The notes: generated by a model from the letters alone, not told the origin. A stretch of DNA of 64,000 nucleotides from Candidatus Jettenia sp. AMX2 (GCA_030583665.1 CP129469.1:1240001-1304000); one strand, 5' to 3'. Positions 36,362 to 46,110 are shown, counted from the stretch's first letter. Translations and numbers: made by a program.

Positions 36362-36622
36362 ATGAGAATGAGTATGAAGAACGAATATACGGCCGTTATA
36401 AAACGGAAAGATGATTGGGGGGTTGGATGGATAGAGGAAGTCCCAGGGGTCAATTGTCAGGAAAAAACATACGAAGAATTAAAAGAAACATTGGAAGTAA
36501 CGTTAAAGGAAGCGTTGGCATTTAACCGTCAGGATGCACTATCTGCAAGTTTTTTTGATTACATTAGTATTCCATTTCTATTTACTATAGCTGAAATTAC
36601 TAAAAGGCAAAAAGCGCGCTAA
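36362..36622 (+). CDS. HicB-like antitoxin-type protein, unpaired
   Basis: The 86-residue protein has the HicB-type partial RNase H-like fold: YTAVIKRKDDWGVGWIEEVP, GVNCQEKTYEELKETLEV, LKEALAFNR. Among the clustered ATGs, 36362 has AAGGGA upstream and is chosen. The last 25 residues (SFFDYISIPFLFTIAEI) do not look like the usual acidic HicB end and may reflect a frameshift. No HicA toxin gene is found on either side, so a toxin-antitoxin role here is doubtful. Confidence 0.7.
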   Translation: MRMSMKNEYTAVIKRKDDWGVGWIEEVPGVNCQEKTYEELKETLEVTLKEALAFNRQDALSASFFDYISIPFLFTIAEITKRQKAR

Positions 36623-36729
36623 CAATTCACACCATTCACTCTATCGGACAGTTGAGAGCCACAGATGAGTTTTATCATTGGACGGCCGGTAATGTGATAT
36701 GCCACGGGAATATGTAAGATTAACGTATT

Positions 36730-37818
36730 ATGACAATTCTCTTTTTAGTTATGGGGCTTGCGGTCCTTATTGCGGGCGCAGAGGCATTAGTCAGAGGTGC
36801 TTCACGTCTTGCCGTATCAATTGGGATTTCTCCTTTGGTCGTAGGCCTTACCGTTGTGGCGTTTGGCACTAGCGCACCTGAGCTTGCGATAAGTATCAAG
36901 TCTTCGCTTTCAGGTCATACCGACATTGCCGTTGGTAACGTAATTGGAAGCAATATCTTTAATGTGCTGTTTATCCTTGGTTTGTCGGCACTCATTGTGC
37001 CACTTAGCGTTTCGCAACAGCTTGTACGCCTCGATGTGCCGTTGATGATCACCATCTCTGTCTTTGTCCTGCTCCTCGGTTACGACGGAACATTGAGCCG
37101 GATTGATGGATGCCTTCTGTTCTCAGGACTCATTGCTTATCTTGTGTTCCTGATCTTTCAGAGCCGGAAAGAAGAAAAGCAGGTGCAGGACGAATACGCT
37201 CAGGAGTACGGGGTAAGTAGCGGGATGACGGTAAGGCGATTGTTGGTGAACCTAGTGCTGGTGCTAGGTGGTTTTGGATTGCTCATTCTTGGATCGAGAT
37301 GGCTCGTTGACAGCGCAACTACGATCGCACAGTATTTTGGCATAAGCGAATTAATCATTGGATTGACGATTATTGCTGCAGGTACCTCCTTGCCTGAAGT
37401 TGTGACATCCGTTGTCGCAAGTATAAAGGGGGAGCGTGACATTGCTGTTGGCAATGTTATTGGCAGCAATATCTTTAATATCCTGAGTGTGCTTGGTCTC
37501 TCGGCCATTACTGCACCCGATGGACTTGGGGTCTCTCAAGCCGTTCTCCAGTTAGAGATACCTATCATGATTGCAGTTGCATTTGCTTGCATGCCCATTT
37601 TTTTCTCAGGTTATGTTATTGCCCGTTGGGAAGGAGCCTTGTTCCTGGGATACTATCTGGTTTATATGCTCTACCTCATATTAATTGCTACGCAGCATGC
37701 GTTTTTGACTTTTTTCAGTACGATTATGCTGTACTTTGTAATCCCCGTAACGGTGATTACCTTACTAATTGTAACGGTTCGAACGATACAGAAAAGAAAA
37801 GACGTCAAATCTTTATGA
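36730..37818 (+). CDS. cation/calcium exchanger, YrbG-type
   Basis: The 362-residue inner-membrane protein has about ten to eleven membrane segments and the two inverted alpha repeats of the CaCA family: AFGTSAPELAISI with DIAVGNVIGSNIFNV, and AAGTSLPEVVTSV with DIAVGNVIGSNIFNI. The Glu in each GTSxPE motif forms the ion site. It exports calcium, or another divalent cation, in exchange for sodium or protons. The central loop near residue 145 is charged and cytoplasmic. Confidence 0.93.
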   Translation: MTILFLVMGLAVLIAGAEALVRGASRLAVSIGISPLVVGLTVVAFGTSAPELAISIKSSLSGHTDIAVGNVIGSNIFNVLFILGLSALIVPLSVSQQLVRLDVPLMITISVFVLLLGYDGTLSRIDGCLLFSGLIAYLVFLIFQSRKEEKQVQDEYAQEYGVSSGMTVRRLLVNLVLVLGGFGLLILGSRWLVDSATTIAQYFGISELIIGLTIIAAGTSLPEVVTSVVASIKGERDIAVGNVIGSNIFNILSVLGLSAITAPDGLGVSQAVLQLEIPIMIAVAFACMPIFFSGYVIARWEGALFLGYYLVYMLYLILIATQHAFLTFFSTIMLYFVIPVTVITLLIVTVRTIQKRKDVKSL

Positions 37819-37846
37819 ATGACATATTTGTTAATAGTGTAGCCAA

Positions 37847-37920
37847 AAGCTTCTGTTTTTTCGAAAAATACCGTTTATATTTCTGATGTTTATTGGATTG
37901 CGCACCGAAAACCTGGCCTG
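37847..37920. repeat. 75-bp diverged repeat, copy B
   Basis: Begins AAGCTTCTGTTTT and ends CGAAAACCTGGCCTG; related to 30655-30729. It lies 30 bases before the ubiD start. Confidence 0.6.
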
Positions 37921-37949
37921 CTAAAAACCAAAAGGAAACAAACTGATAT

Positions 37950-39866
37950 ATGCATAAATCCATGCTGGAATGTATTAATGACCTGGAACGGGCCGGTTAT
38001 CTGCTGAGAATCCGGGAGGAAGTAGATCCGTTCCTGGAAATGGCCGCCATACACCGGCAGGTACACCGGGAAAAAGGTCCGGTCGTCTATTATGAGAATA
38101 TTAAAGGTTCTCGTTTCCCGGCAGTCTCCAATATTTTTGGAACTATGGAGCGGATGGAGTTTCTTTTCCGGAAATCGTTAAAACCTTTGCAACTGTTACT
38201 GGATGCATGGAGCAACCCGCTCCCGCTTCTTCGTCAACCCGGGAAATGGCTTACTCTTTCCGGAACCGCCTTTCATTCTCTGCCACGATATATACGTTCC
38301 GGTCTCCCCTTGGCAACTCGCCTGAGTGAGGTGAGGGCAGGCATGAACCCCAGATGGAAAAAGAAGATACCTGTATTGGAATGCGAATGCTGCATTCAGG
38401 ACCTCCCCCAGGTACATTCCTGGCCACTGGATGGAGGGGGTTTTATTACCTTTCCACAAGTGTGTTCCCTGCCTCCTGCGGAGAAACCGAACATTTTGCA
38501 ATCCAATCTGGGCATGTACCGGGTGCAAATGTCAGGCAATGAATATGTTCCCGGTCGGGAAGTGGGTTTGCACTACCAGATACACAGAGGGATCGGAATT
38601 CATCATACCCAGGCAATAGAATCAGGGAAGGATCTTAAAGTCAGTATCTTTGTGGGTGGACCACCAGCCCATACTGTTGCAGCTATGATGCCTTTGCCGG
38701 AAGGTATGAGCGAACTTACCTTTGCCGGCATGCTTGCCGCAAGGTCTTTCCGGTATACGTTAATTGATGGCTGGGTCATTTCTGCAGATGCGGATTTTTG
38801 TATTTTGGGAACCGTGGGGTCTGATACAAAACCGGAAGGCCCCTTTGGCGATCATCTGGGATATCACTCCCTGAAACATCCGTATCCTTATCTGAAGGTC
38901 GAGAAAGTCTTTCACCGCAAAGATGCGGTCTGGCCTTTTACTGTGGTGGGAAGGCCACCCCAGGAAGACAGTATGTTTGGTAAATTTGTTCACCGGTTGA
39001 CCGGGAATCTCCTTCCTGCCCAGGTGAAAGGTGTTCGCGAAGTACATGCAGTGGATGCTGCCGGAGTACACAGTCTTCTGCTGGCGATAGGTTCAGAGCG
39101 CTATGTCCCTTACGCCAGAAGAGAACCTCGGGAAATTCTGACTCAGGCCAATGCACTTCTTGGCTTCAATCAAATCTCTTTAACAAAATACTTGTTCATC
39201 TGTGCCAGCGAAGATAACCCGGAGCTGGTCACTTCGGATGTCAGCTTATATCTGCAGCACATCCTTCAACGGGTGGATTGGCAGGAAAACCTTTATTTTC
39301 AAACCAATACAACAATGGACACCCTGGATTATACCGGTCACGACCTCCATAAAGGGTCAAAACTTGTCATTGCCGTTGCGGGTGAAAGCCGCAGGGTGCT
39401 TTGCAGCAAGATTCCGGAAGGATTTATCCTTCCGGATGGTTATTGCAAACCCAGGTTGATCCTTCCCGGTATAGTTGTTGTTGAAGCTCCTTCCTACACT
39501 CTCCGGGAAGGGGGCTTACGATATGGTCTCAGGGAAGACCGGTCGGCAGAAGTGGAAGAATTTTGTACCGTGATGGACAGGTTAAACCCCGGCCTGTTTA
39601 CCCAGAAAGGGCTTGCCTGGATCATTTTGGTTGATGATAGCGATTTCTGCGCAAAGGAACTGAATAACTTCCTTTGGGTTTGTTTCCTGCGCTCCAATCC
39701 CAGTGAAGACACTTATGGTATTCAGGCATTTTATAAAGCCAAACATTGGGGTTGCAGGGAATCTTTGGTCACGGATGCCAGGCGGAAACCGCACCATACA
39801 ACACCTATGGAAGAGGATCCGGAGGTAGAGAGGAAAGCTGCTGAAAAATGGAAAACGACCAGCTAA
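37950..39866 (+). CDS. ubiD: UbiD-family decarboxylase, long form
   Basis: The 638-residue protein is longer than the common UbiD of about 490. Family motifs are present: NLGMYRVQM (the Arg near the prenyl-FMN phosphate), VGGPPAHTVAA and KPEGPFGDHLGYHS, which carries the acid/base residues. It belongs to the prenyl-FMN-dependent decarboxylases acting on aromatic or unsaturated acids. Quinone synthesis is one likely role; the substrate is not decided. The cofactor maker ubiX is encoded 30 kb upstream. An acidic, hydrophilic C-terminal tail (PMEEDPEVERKAAEKW) is extra. Confidence 0.9.
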   Translation: MHKSMLECINDLERAGYLLRIREEVDPFLEMAAIHRQVHREKGPVVYYENIKGSRFPAVSNIFGTMERMEFLFRKSLKPLQLLLDAWSNPLPLLRQPGKWLTLSGTAFHSLPRYIRSGLPLATRLSEVRAGMNPRWKKKIPVLECECCIQDLPQVHSWPLDGGGFITFPQVCSLPPAEKPNILQSNLGMYRVQMSGNEYVPGREVGLHYQIHRGIGIHHTQAIESGKDLKVSIFVGGPPAHTVAAMMPLPEGMSELTFAGMLAARSFRYTLIDGWVISADADFCILGTVGSDTKPEGPFGDHLGYHSLKHPYPYLKVEKVFHRKDAVWPFTVVGRPPQEDSMFGKFVHRLTGNLLPAQVKGVREVHAVDAAGVHSLLLAIGSERYVPYARREPREILTQANALLGFNQISLTKYLFICASEDNPELVTSDVSLYLQHILQRVDWQENLYFQTNTTMDTLDYTGHDLHKGSKLVIAVAGESRRVLCSKIPEGFILPDGYCKPRLILPGIVVVEAPSYTLREGGLRYGLREDRSAEVEEFCTVMDRLNPGLFTQKGLAWIILVDDSDFCAKELNNFLWVCFLRSNPSEDTYGIQAFYKAKHWGCRESLVTDARRKPHHTTPMEEDPEVERKAAEKWKTTS

Positions 39867-40175
39867 AATCACATAGTAATTGCATTCACCGGATTGTCAG
39901 AAGCTCGGTAGTCTGCCGTTCAAGGTCTATTGGTTTGCTGGTGATGGAAAACAGAATCACAGAAAGGGGGCTACGGTATAAGCTGCGAAGGCTAGGAAAG
40001 TGCAAGTATCATTTTATCGCAATGGCTTTTTTTTGCATGAACTGATATAATATAATCCATAAAACGTATTCCCTTAATCCTGCATGAATTTCCATGTGAT
40101 GTAAACGGTTTTTACGATACCCCATAAATTCCCATTTGTTAAGAGGGACTTTGAGGAACTATCTCGAATCAATAT
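39867..40175. other. intergenic region
   Basis: About 310 bases without a supported gene. A 65-codon open frame from 39848 has no recognisable relative and overlaps ubiD. Nothing else is seen. Confidence 0.5.
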
Positions 40176-40964
40176 ATGTTTGTACCAAAAATATTAATAC
40201 TCAGAACAGCCGGAACCAATTGTGATTATGAGACCCGCTATGCCTTTGAAAAGGCGGGGGCAAGGGCAGATGTAATTCATATCAATATCTTGCTGGCTCA
40301 TAAAAAATTGCTCAGGGATTATCAGGTATTGACCTTTCCTGGAGGGTTTACCTACGGGGATGATGTGTCTGCCGGTAAAATACTGGCAAATCAGATTAAA
40401 TACAATTTGGAAGAGGAGATTAAAAAATTTATTTCTGAAAAAAAACTGATTCTGGGTATATGTAACGGATTTCAGGTATTAACAAAGGCTGGGCTGTTAC
40501 CTTCCATGGAAAGTCATTCACAGGAAACTACCTTAACCTATAACGACTCAGGCAGGTTTGAAGACCGATGGGTATATTTAAAAGTCTGTTCACACAAATC
40601 CCCATTCATGAATGGGGAAAATATCACAAGGATATACTTACCGGTAGCACACGGAGAAGGAAAATTTGTAACGAAAAACGAACAAGTCCTGAGCAAAATT
40701 ACCATGAATCAGCAAATTATTTTCAAATATGTAAATGAACAGGGCGAAGAAGCGGGTTACCCGTGGAATCCCAATGGTTCCCTTCAGAATATAGCGGGAA
40801 TCTGTGACTCAACGGGTCAGGTTTTAGGTATGATGCCTCATCCGGAAAGATATATAGAACAAACACAGCACCCGCACTGGACACGTGCCGGATTGACGGA
40901 AAATGGAGGCGGTTTTTTCCTCTTTAAGAATGCCGTGAATTACGTGAAATCGGCCTTTTCATAA
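40176..40964 (+). CDS. purQ: phosphoribosylformylglycinamidine synthase subunit PurQ
   Basis: The 262-residue glutaminase subunit supplies ammonia for FGAM synthesis in purine formation. It shows TAGTNCDYETRYAFEKAGA, FPGGFTYGDDVSAGKI, the nucleophile in LGICNGFQVLTKAG, and MPHPERY with the catalytic His. It is a stand-alone amidotransferase, so a small-form PurL and PurS should exist elsewhere. It is convergent with nuoF, with a 13-base gap. Confidence 0.95.
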   Translation: MFVPKILILRTAGTNCDYETRYAFEKAGARADVIHINILLAHKKLLRDYQVLTFPGGFTYGDDVSAGKILANQIKYNLEEEIKKFISEKKLILGICNGFQVLTKAGLLPSMESHSQETTLTYNDSGRFEDRWVYLKVCSHKSPFMNGENITRIYLPVAHGEGKFVTKNEQVLSKITMNQQIIFKYVNEQGEEAGYPWNPNGSLQNIAGICDSTGQVLGMMPHPERYIEQTQHPHWTRAGLTENGGGFFLFKNAVNYVKSAFS

Positions 40965-40977
40965 AAAAAGCCTTACC

Positions 40978-42678
40978 TCATGCGACTTCTCCGGTTTTCT
41001 CCAAGGTTTCTTTTTGTGTTTCCCCGGCTGAGGGTTTATGAATAAGGGATTCATACTCTTTTCTGAAATATTTCAGGGTAGACAGCACGGGATTCGGAGC
41101 GCTTTGGCCGAGTCCACATAACGATGTTTCCTTTACGGTATTTGCCAGTTCCCAGAGGGTATCAAGATCGCTTTTTGTACCATTTCCATTTACTATTTTA
41201 TCGAGTATTTCATGCATTCTTTTCGTACCGATCCGGCAGGGTACACATTTACCGCAGGATTCATCCTGTGAAAAATTTATAAAATAACGGGCGAACTCGA
41301 CCATCGAGGTCCTGTCGTCAACGACAACCAGTCCTCCGGATCCCATAATCGAGCCAACACTTTGGAGAGATTCAAAATCTACAGGCGTGTCCAGAAATTC
41401 TTCAGGAATGCAACCGCCTGAAGGACCACCTGTTTGTACTGCCTTAAACTTTCTTCCTCTTGCTATGCCGCCACCGATATCAAAAATAATTTCCCTCAGT
41501 GTTGTACCCATAGGTACTTCAATCAATCCTGTATTGTTTATATTGCCGGCAAGGGCGAATACCTTCGTCCCCTTGCTATTTTCGGTGCCGATTTTACTGT
41601 ACCAATGTGACCCGTTTTCAATAATAACGGGGACATTTGCCAGTGTTTCGACATTATTGATACAGGTTGGTTTGCCCCAGAGACCAAAGGTTGCGGGATA
41701 TGGGGGTTTTGCCCTTGGCATGCCGCGCCTTCCTTCTATGGATGCAATAAGAGCCGTTTCTTCGCCGCAAACAAAAGCCCCGGCTCCTTTCTTTATATCA
41801 ATTTCAAAGTCAAAACCCTTTCCCAGAATGTTTTGACCAAGGATACCTTTTTCATTGGCCTGATCAATGGCCTTTTGTGCATATTCTACTGCCATGGGAT
41901 ATTCAGCACGAATATAAATATAGCCCTTCCGGCATCCCATAGCATATGCGCCGATTAGCATTCCTTCCAGCACCTGATGGGGGTTGCCTTCCAGAATCGA
42001 TCTGTCCATAAAAGCGCCTGGATCACCTTCGTCTCCGTTACATATTAGGTACTTTATGTTTCCGGGGGCATTCTTCACTATGTTCCATTTCTTTCCGGTT
42101 GGGAAGCCGGCGCCACCCCTGCCTCTGAGTCCTGAGGTTGTTATTTCTTCTAAAACCTGAGATGGGCTCATCCCGTCAAGCATCTTTTCCAGGGATGTAT
42201 AACCACCGATTGCAATATAATCGTGGATGTTTGTGGGATCAATAAAACCGTTATAACGCAGTACAAGCTGAAGTTGTTTTTTATAAAAAGGAATTTCAGT
42301 ACGATTGGTAATTTTCTGCCGTGTTTGAGTATCGGTATAAAGGAGCTTATCTACTATCTGATTATTGATCAGGGTTTCCTCGACTATTTTTTGAACATCG
42401 GATGTTTTAACTTTCTGATAGAAGATATTTGCCGGCTGAATGCTGACGAGAGGCCCTCTTTCGCAGAAACCCTGGCATCCCGTCTTCTTAAGAGAAAATT
42501 TATTTTCGAGGCCTTTTTCTTCGATTATATCTTTAAACGTATCATAAATGTCATGCCCGCCAAAGGTCTCACAACCAGTACCGCCGCAGACAACGACGGA
42601 GTTACGCTCTTTATCATGATTTTTTCTGAGATTTTCCCTTAAATTTCTGAGATCTTGTATAGATTTGAGTTTATCCAT
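40978..42678 (-). CDS. nuoF: NADH dehydrogenase subunit NuoF/HndC-type
   Basis: The 566-residue flavoprotein starts at the ATG at 42678, with GAGGTG upstream; it overlaps the nuoE stop by 8 bases, so translation is coupled. An N-terminal thioredoxin-like [2Fe-2S] region (CGGTGCETFG, GCQGFCERGP) precedes the NADH/FMN domain (GRGGAGFPTGKKW, CNGDEGDPGAFMDR, GAGAYI-like GAGAFVCGEETAL) and the [4Fe-4S] motif ESCGKCVPCRIGT. The N-terminal fusion is typical of HndC or hydrogenase/formate dehydrogenase-linked diaphorases. There is no terminal ferredoxin domain. No other complex I gene is adjacent. Confidence 0.93.
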   Translation of the reverse strand: MDKLKSIQDLRNLRENLRKNHDKERNSVVVCGGTGCETFGGHDIYDTFKDIIEEKGLENKFSLKKTGCQGFCERGPLVSIQPANIFYQKVKTSDVQKIVEETLINNQIVDKLLYTDTQTRQKITNRTEIPFYKKQLQLVLRYNGFIDPTNIHDYIAIGGYTSLEKMLDGMSPSQVLEEITTSGLRGRGGAGFPTGKKWNIVKNAPGNIKYLICNGDEGDPGAFMDRSILEGNPHQVLEGMLIGAYAMGCRKGYIYIRAEYPMAVEYAQKAIDQANEKGILGQNILGKGFDFEIDIKKGAGAFVCGEETALIASIEGRRGMPRAKPPYPATFGLWGKPTCINNVETLANVPVIIENGSHWYSKIGTENSKGTKVFALAGNINNTGLIEVPMGTTLREIIFDIGGGIARGRKFKAVQTGGPSGGCIPEEFLDTPVDFESLQSVGSIMGSGGLVVVDDRTSMVEFARYFINFSQDESCGKCVPCRIGTKRMHEILDKIVNGNGTKSDLDTLWELANTVKETSLCGLGQSAPNPVLSTLKYFRKEYESLIHKPSAGETQKETLEKTGEVA

Positions 42679-43234
42679 TATTAGCACCTCGATAGTGTTC
42701 TATTATTTCCTGAACTTTTTCCGGGGTTACCTGGCCATAAAACTTATCTCCGAGTGACATATTGCGATTTGTTTTAACCGGACCGCCGCAGCATTCCCCG
42801 GATTTTTTACTTGTTCCGACAACCACAATAGGTCCCAAAGCACACGTACCCACACACCCAACTGAATTCAGGGTAAATTTGTAATCTGCGGTCGTTTCCC
42901 CGTTTTTAATACCAAGTGTCTCTTCCAGCTTTGTAGTGATCTTGTCGGCGCCTCTTACATGGCACGCAGTGCCAATGCAAACCTTAACGGTATACTTTCC
43001 TTTGGGGACAAATGAGAACTGGCTATAGAAGGTTGCAACCCCGTAAATTCTGCTTACGGGAATATAGAGTCGTTTTGAAACTAATTCCAACGCCACATCG
43101 GGTAAGTACCCATAAGTATCCTGGATATATTGAAGCACCGGAATAATATCGGAGTTGTCAAGCCTATGATGAAAACTTTTTATATAATCCTCTACATATT
43201 GCAATTCTACATCAGTAGATTCCTGTTTTATCAC
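42671..43234 (-). CDS. nuoE: NADH dehydrogenase subunit NuoE/HndA-type
   Basis: The 187-residue protein carries the [2Fe-2S] thioredoxin-like fold with ligands in CIGTACHVRG and CVGTCALGP. The N-terminal helical part (ILQYIQDTYGYLPDVALELV) is normal. An unusual short insert with further cysteines (GECCGGPVKTNR) lies after the last ligand pair. With NuoF it forms an NADH-oxidising module, which may feed complex I, a hydrogenase or a formate dehydrogenase; the partner is not in the window. Confidence 0.92.
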   Translation of the reverse strand: MIKQESTDVELQYVEDYIKSFHHRLDNSDIIPVLQYIQDTYGYLPDVALELVSKRLYIPVSRIYGVATFYSQFSFVPKGKYTVKVCIGTACHVRGADKITTKLEETLGIKNGETTADYKFTLNSVGCVGTCALGPIVVVGTSKKSGECCGGPVKTNRNMSLGDKFYGQVTPEKVQEIIEHYRGANNG

Positions 43235-43466
43235 GTTTTTCTTGTTCCTCCATTACGATTAGTTTTGGAAATACCCGCTTTATGCACATCTGTAGTCTAT
43301 GATAGATGTTAAAATCTGAAGTTTATAAGGTAAGGCGGCAAATATCAATGAAAAATTTAAAATAATAAGAAATTGTGTACGTTGGTAAAAAATGGTATAC
43401 TTTATAGTAACAGAAATCATTTGTTGAAAAACAGAGAAATTTCTTTCAAAAAGGTAAAGCCTGGTT

Positions 43467-44150
43467 ATGAGAATACTATCTATTACAGGAACCGCAAGCG
43501 GCGTAGGGAAAACGACTGTCGGCCAGTTTCTTTTAAGGCATTTTAATAAACTGTCAGCCTTGAAAATTACGACCAAACATGAAGGTAACTGTTCCCGGTC
43601 GGGGCGTTCTGACTGCGATGTTTGCGATAACATGACATTTCCGTACAAGATTACGGACGATCCGGTTCAGATCAATCAACCCGGTAAGGATACGGCACTT
43701 TTTAAGAATGCAGGTGCGCGAAAGGTAGTATGGCTGCAGACACAGTCTATGTATCTGGAAGCGGGAATCGAAGAGGCATTACGGCACTTTGACAAAAACA
43801 GTCAGGTGCTTGTAGAAGGTAATAGTTTCCTGCATACCCATAATGCAGACCTTAACATACTGGTAACTACACTAGGAGAACCGAAGATAAAGCGTTCAAC
43901 AAAACAAATTATTTCCAAGATTGATATTGCTGTAATAAACATATATCCGGATGATAAACGTGATGATATTGTGAAAACAGAAGCAAGGCTATATCAGATG
44001 GGTTGTTATGCTCCTGTTTTTATAGTAAATCCGCTTGCGAAAAATTTCATTCCAAACGAAACCTTTTTGAATTACGTCAGAGAGGTACTGAAGGGACATT
44101 GGCCGGAAGGCTTTCATCAGGCAAAAAAAATACTTTCCGTCGAAAATTAG
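43467..44150 (+). CDS. MobB-like P-loop NTPase
   Basis: The 227-residue protein has Walker A GTASGVGKTT at residues 8-17, then ALKITTKHEG, a Cys-containing insert (GNCSRSGRSDCDVCDNM), PGKDTALFKNAGARKVVW and VLVEGNSF. KDT...AGA and the LVEG strand are as in MobB, the nucleotide-binding partner in molybdenum cofactor guanylylation. The cysteine cluster is not typical and might bind metal. It is divergent from nuoEF with 230 bases between. A link to a molybdoenzyme is possible but not shown. Confidence 0.65.
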   Translation: MRILSITGTASGVGKTTVGQFLLRHFNKLSALKITTKHEGNCSRSGRSDCDVCDNMTFPYKITDDPVQINQPGKDTALFKNAGARKVVWLQTQSMYLEAGIEEALRHFDKNSQVLVEGNSFLHTHNADLNILVTTLGEPKIKRSTKQIISKIDIAVINIYPDDKRDDIVKTEARLYQMGCYAPVFIVNPLAKNFIPNETFLNYVREVLKGHWPEGFHQAKKILSVEN

Positions 44151-44267
44151 TGAATGTAGCATTTTCTTTATAACACAGCAAGTCCGCAATCAAAAAGACG
44201 GTAACTCTAGGGTATGTACAGAGAAATTTATAAAACTCGAAAGAAGATGTGAAACAGGGTCTTAGAT

Positions 44268-45332
44268 ATGCAATTCAAGCCTTTTGAGGATAGCGTAAGG
44301 GAGATGGTAAAGGGTTTTTCTCCGGCCTATTTTGCAATGGTTATGGCCACGGGCATTATATCGATTGCAGCTCACTTGTTAGGAATTTCCGTTATTGCTG
44401 TTTCCCTGTTCTGGCTGAATATTTTTGTTTATCCGGTACTCTGGTTTCTCAGTATCCTGCGTGCCATCTGGTTCACGAACCATTTTTTCGGTGATATGGT
44501 TGACCATAAGCGTGGGCCGGGGTTTTTTACGTCCATTGCCGGCTCCTGTGTTCTTGGCAGTCAATTTGTATTGATTCCGGGAAACTATTGGATTGCAATA
44601 TCGTTGTGGGTTATAGGAATTATTCTCTGGATATGCCTGACCTATACTATTTTTACGGCATTTATCATTAAGGAGAATAAGCCCTCTCTGAGTGAAGGCA
44701 TTACCGGAGGATGGCTGCTTGCGGTTGTTGCTACCCAGTCAATTGCAGTCCTGAGTGCCCTTATTGCCTTACACTGGGAACAGCCATACAAGCTCGAGGT
44801 GAATTTTTTCGCCCTGTCTATGTGGCTGTGGGGTGGCATGCTTTACATCTGGATGATTTCGCTTATTTTCTACCGTTACACCTTTTTCAAATTTTCTCCT
44901 GGTGACCTGACACCGCCATACTGGATCAATATGGGTGCAATGGCCATATCTACCTTGGCTGGTTCTCTCCTTATTGCCAATTCTCATGATGCTCCCTTCC
45001 TGCAGTCGCTGCTCCCTTTCCTTAAAGGTTTTACGGTATTCTACTGGGCGACCGGTACTTGGTGGATTCCCATGCTTATTATTCTGGGTATGTGGCGGTA
45101 TGTTTACAAGCGATTTCCCCTGGAGTATGATCCCTTATATTGGGGAGCGATTTTTCCCCTTGGTATGTATACTGCCTGTACATTTCAGATGGCAAAAGCG
45201 ATGGATCTGGAGTTTCTCTATGTGATTCCCCGCTTTTTTATCTACATAGCGCTGTCTGCCTGGATGGCTGCGTTTGCCGGGCTGGTTTATCTACTGACGT
45301 CCTGGTTGAAAACGTTTATTTCGGCAGAATAG
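44268..45332 (+). CDS. TDT-family (SLAC1/TehA-type) membrane transporter
   Basis: The 354-residue protein has about ten membrane segments. FSPAYFAMVMATGIISIAAH at the start and the glycine-rich helices match the tellurite-resistance/dicarboxylate transporter family, which includes TehA and the anion channel SLAC1. Members move monovalent anions, sulfite or malate. The ATG at 44268 has no strong ribosome site. The 3' end overlaps the convergent cyclase gene by 17 bases. Confidence 0.85.
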   Translation: MQFKPFEDSVREMVKGFSPAYFAMVMATGIISIAAHLLGISVIAVSLFWLNIFVYPVLWFLSILRAIWFTNHFFGDMVDHKRGPGFFTSIAGSCVLGSQFVLIPGNYWIAISLWVIGIILWICLTYTIFTAFIIKENKPSLSEGITGGWLLAVVATQSIAVLSALIALHWEQPYKLEVNFFALSMWLWGGMLYIWMISLIFYRYTFFKFSPGDLTPPYWINMGAMAISTLAGSLLIANSHDAPFLQSLLPFLKGFTVFYWATGTWWIPMLIILGMWRYVYKRFPLEYDPLYWGAIFPLGMYTACTFQMAKAMDLEFLYVIPRFFIYIALSAWMAAFAGLVYLLTSWLKTFISAE

Positions 45333-46110
45333 CCCAGATGCGGCACTGTCCGCCTGAGCCACCTTCAAGCTTGATTGGGGCTATAATGAGCGTCGCTCCT
45401 TTCGGAGGTAATTTGTCGAGATTGGCTACGTTCTCAAGGATGAATTTTCCTGCACCGTTTATAATATGATGGACAGCAAAATCTGAACAATTTCCGCAAT
45501 CTGCGCTCAGGGTATCAATTCCAATACCTTTAATATGTCTCTTTTCTGTCAGGAAGCGGGCTGCTTCTTTTGAATAGCCCGGGAAATGCATGCGGTCATT
45601 TTTATCACGGTTTTTATAGTCTTCAAAATTAACCCACCGGCTGCTCCACCCTGTATTAAGCAAGACAATTGCTTCATCCGGTATTGGTCCATTGGTCTTT
45701 TCCCAGAGAGAGATGTCTGATAAGGAAAGTGCATAATCTGCGTCATGAACTACCTTGTCGGTGATAGTGATAACAACAGCAGGTCCGACCAGTTGTTTAA
45801 AGGGAATCTGGTCTACCGAAGGTTGATTTTGCACAAAATGATTCGGGGCATCAATATGGGTACCGAGGTGTTCAGGAGTACTGTATTTGCCTGAAAAAAC
45901 CATGTCTTTTTTTATCGTTGCAATGACTTCATACCTGAACGGGGTGTAGGTACCAACCGGCCAATATGCATTCTTTTCATTTAAAGGGTAAGTTAAATCG
46001 ATAACGGATGTTTTATCTTCCATGACATCTTCAAGTATGCCAGCTATTAAAAAATATTTTTGAAAAAACAATAACGCGACAAAAATGAATATCCTTAAAA
46101 AAATTACCAT
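45316..46110 (-). CDS. cyclase-family metal hydrolase, exported
   Basis: The 264-residue protein starts with a hydrophobic signal or anchor (residues 3-25). The cyclase/kynurenine-formamidase motif is HLGTHIDAPNHF, preceded by DLTYPLNEKNAYWP and followed by IGIDTLSADCG. The histidines and aspartate bind zinc or manganese. Family members open or close amide rings, as kynurenine formamidase does. It follows pyrF on the same strand by 19 bases, behind trpG/pabA, so it may share their transcript. Confidence 0.85.
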   Translation of the reverse strand: MVIFLRIFIFVALLFFQKYFLIAGILEDVMEDKTSVIDLTYPLNEKNAYWPVGTYTPFRYEVIATIKKDMVFSGKYSTPEHLGTHIDAPNHFVQNQPSVDQIPFKQLVGPAVVITITDKVVHDADYALSLSDISLWEKTNGPIPDEAIVLLNTGWSSRWVNFEDYKNRDKNDRMHFPGYSKEAARFLTEKRHIKGIGIDTLSADCGNCSDFAVHHIINGAGKFILENVANLDKLPPKGATLIIAPIKLEGGSGGQCRIWAILPK

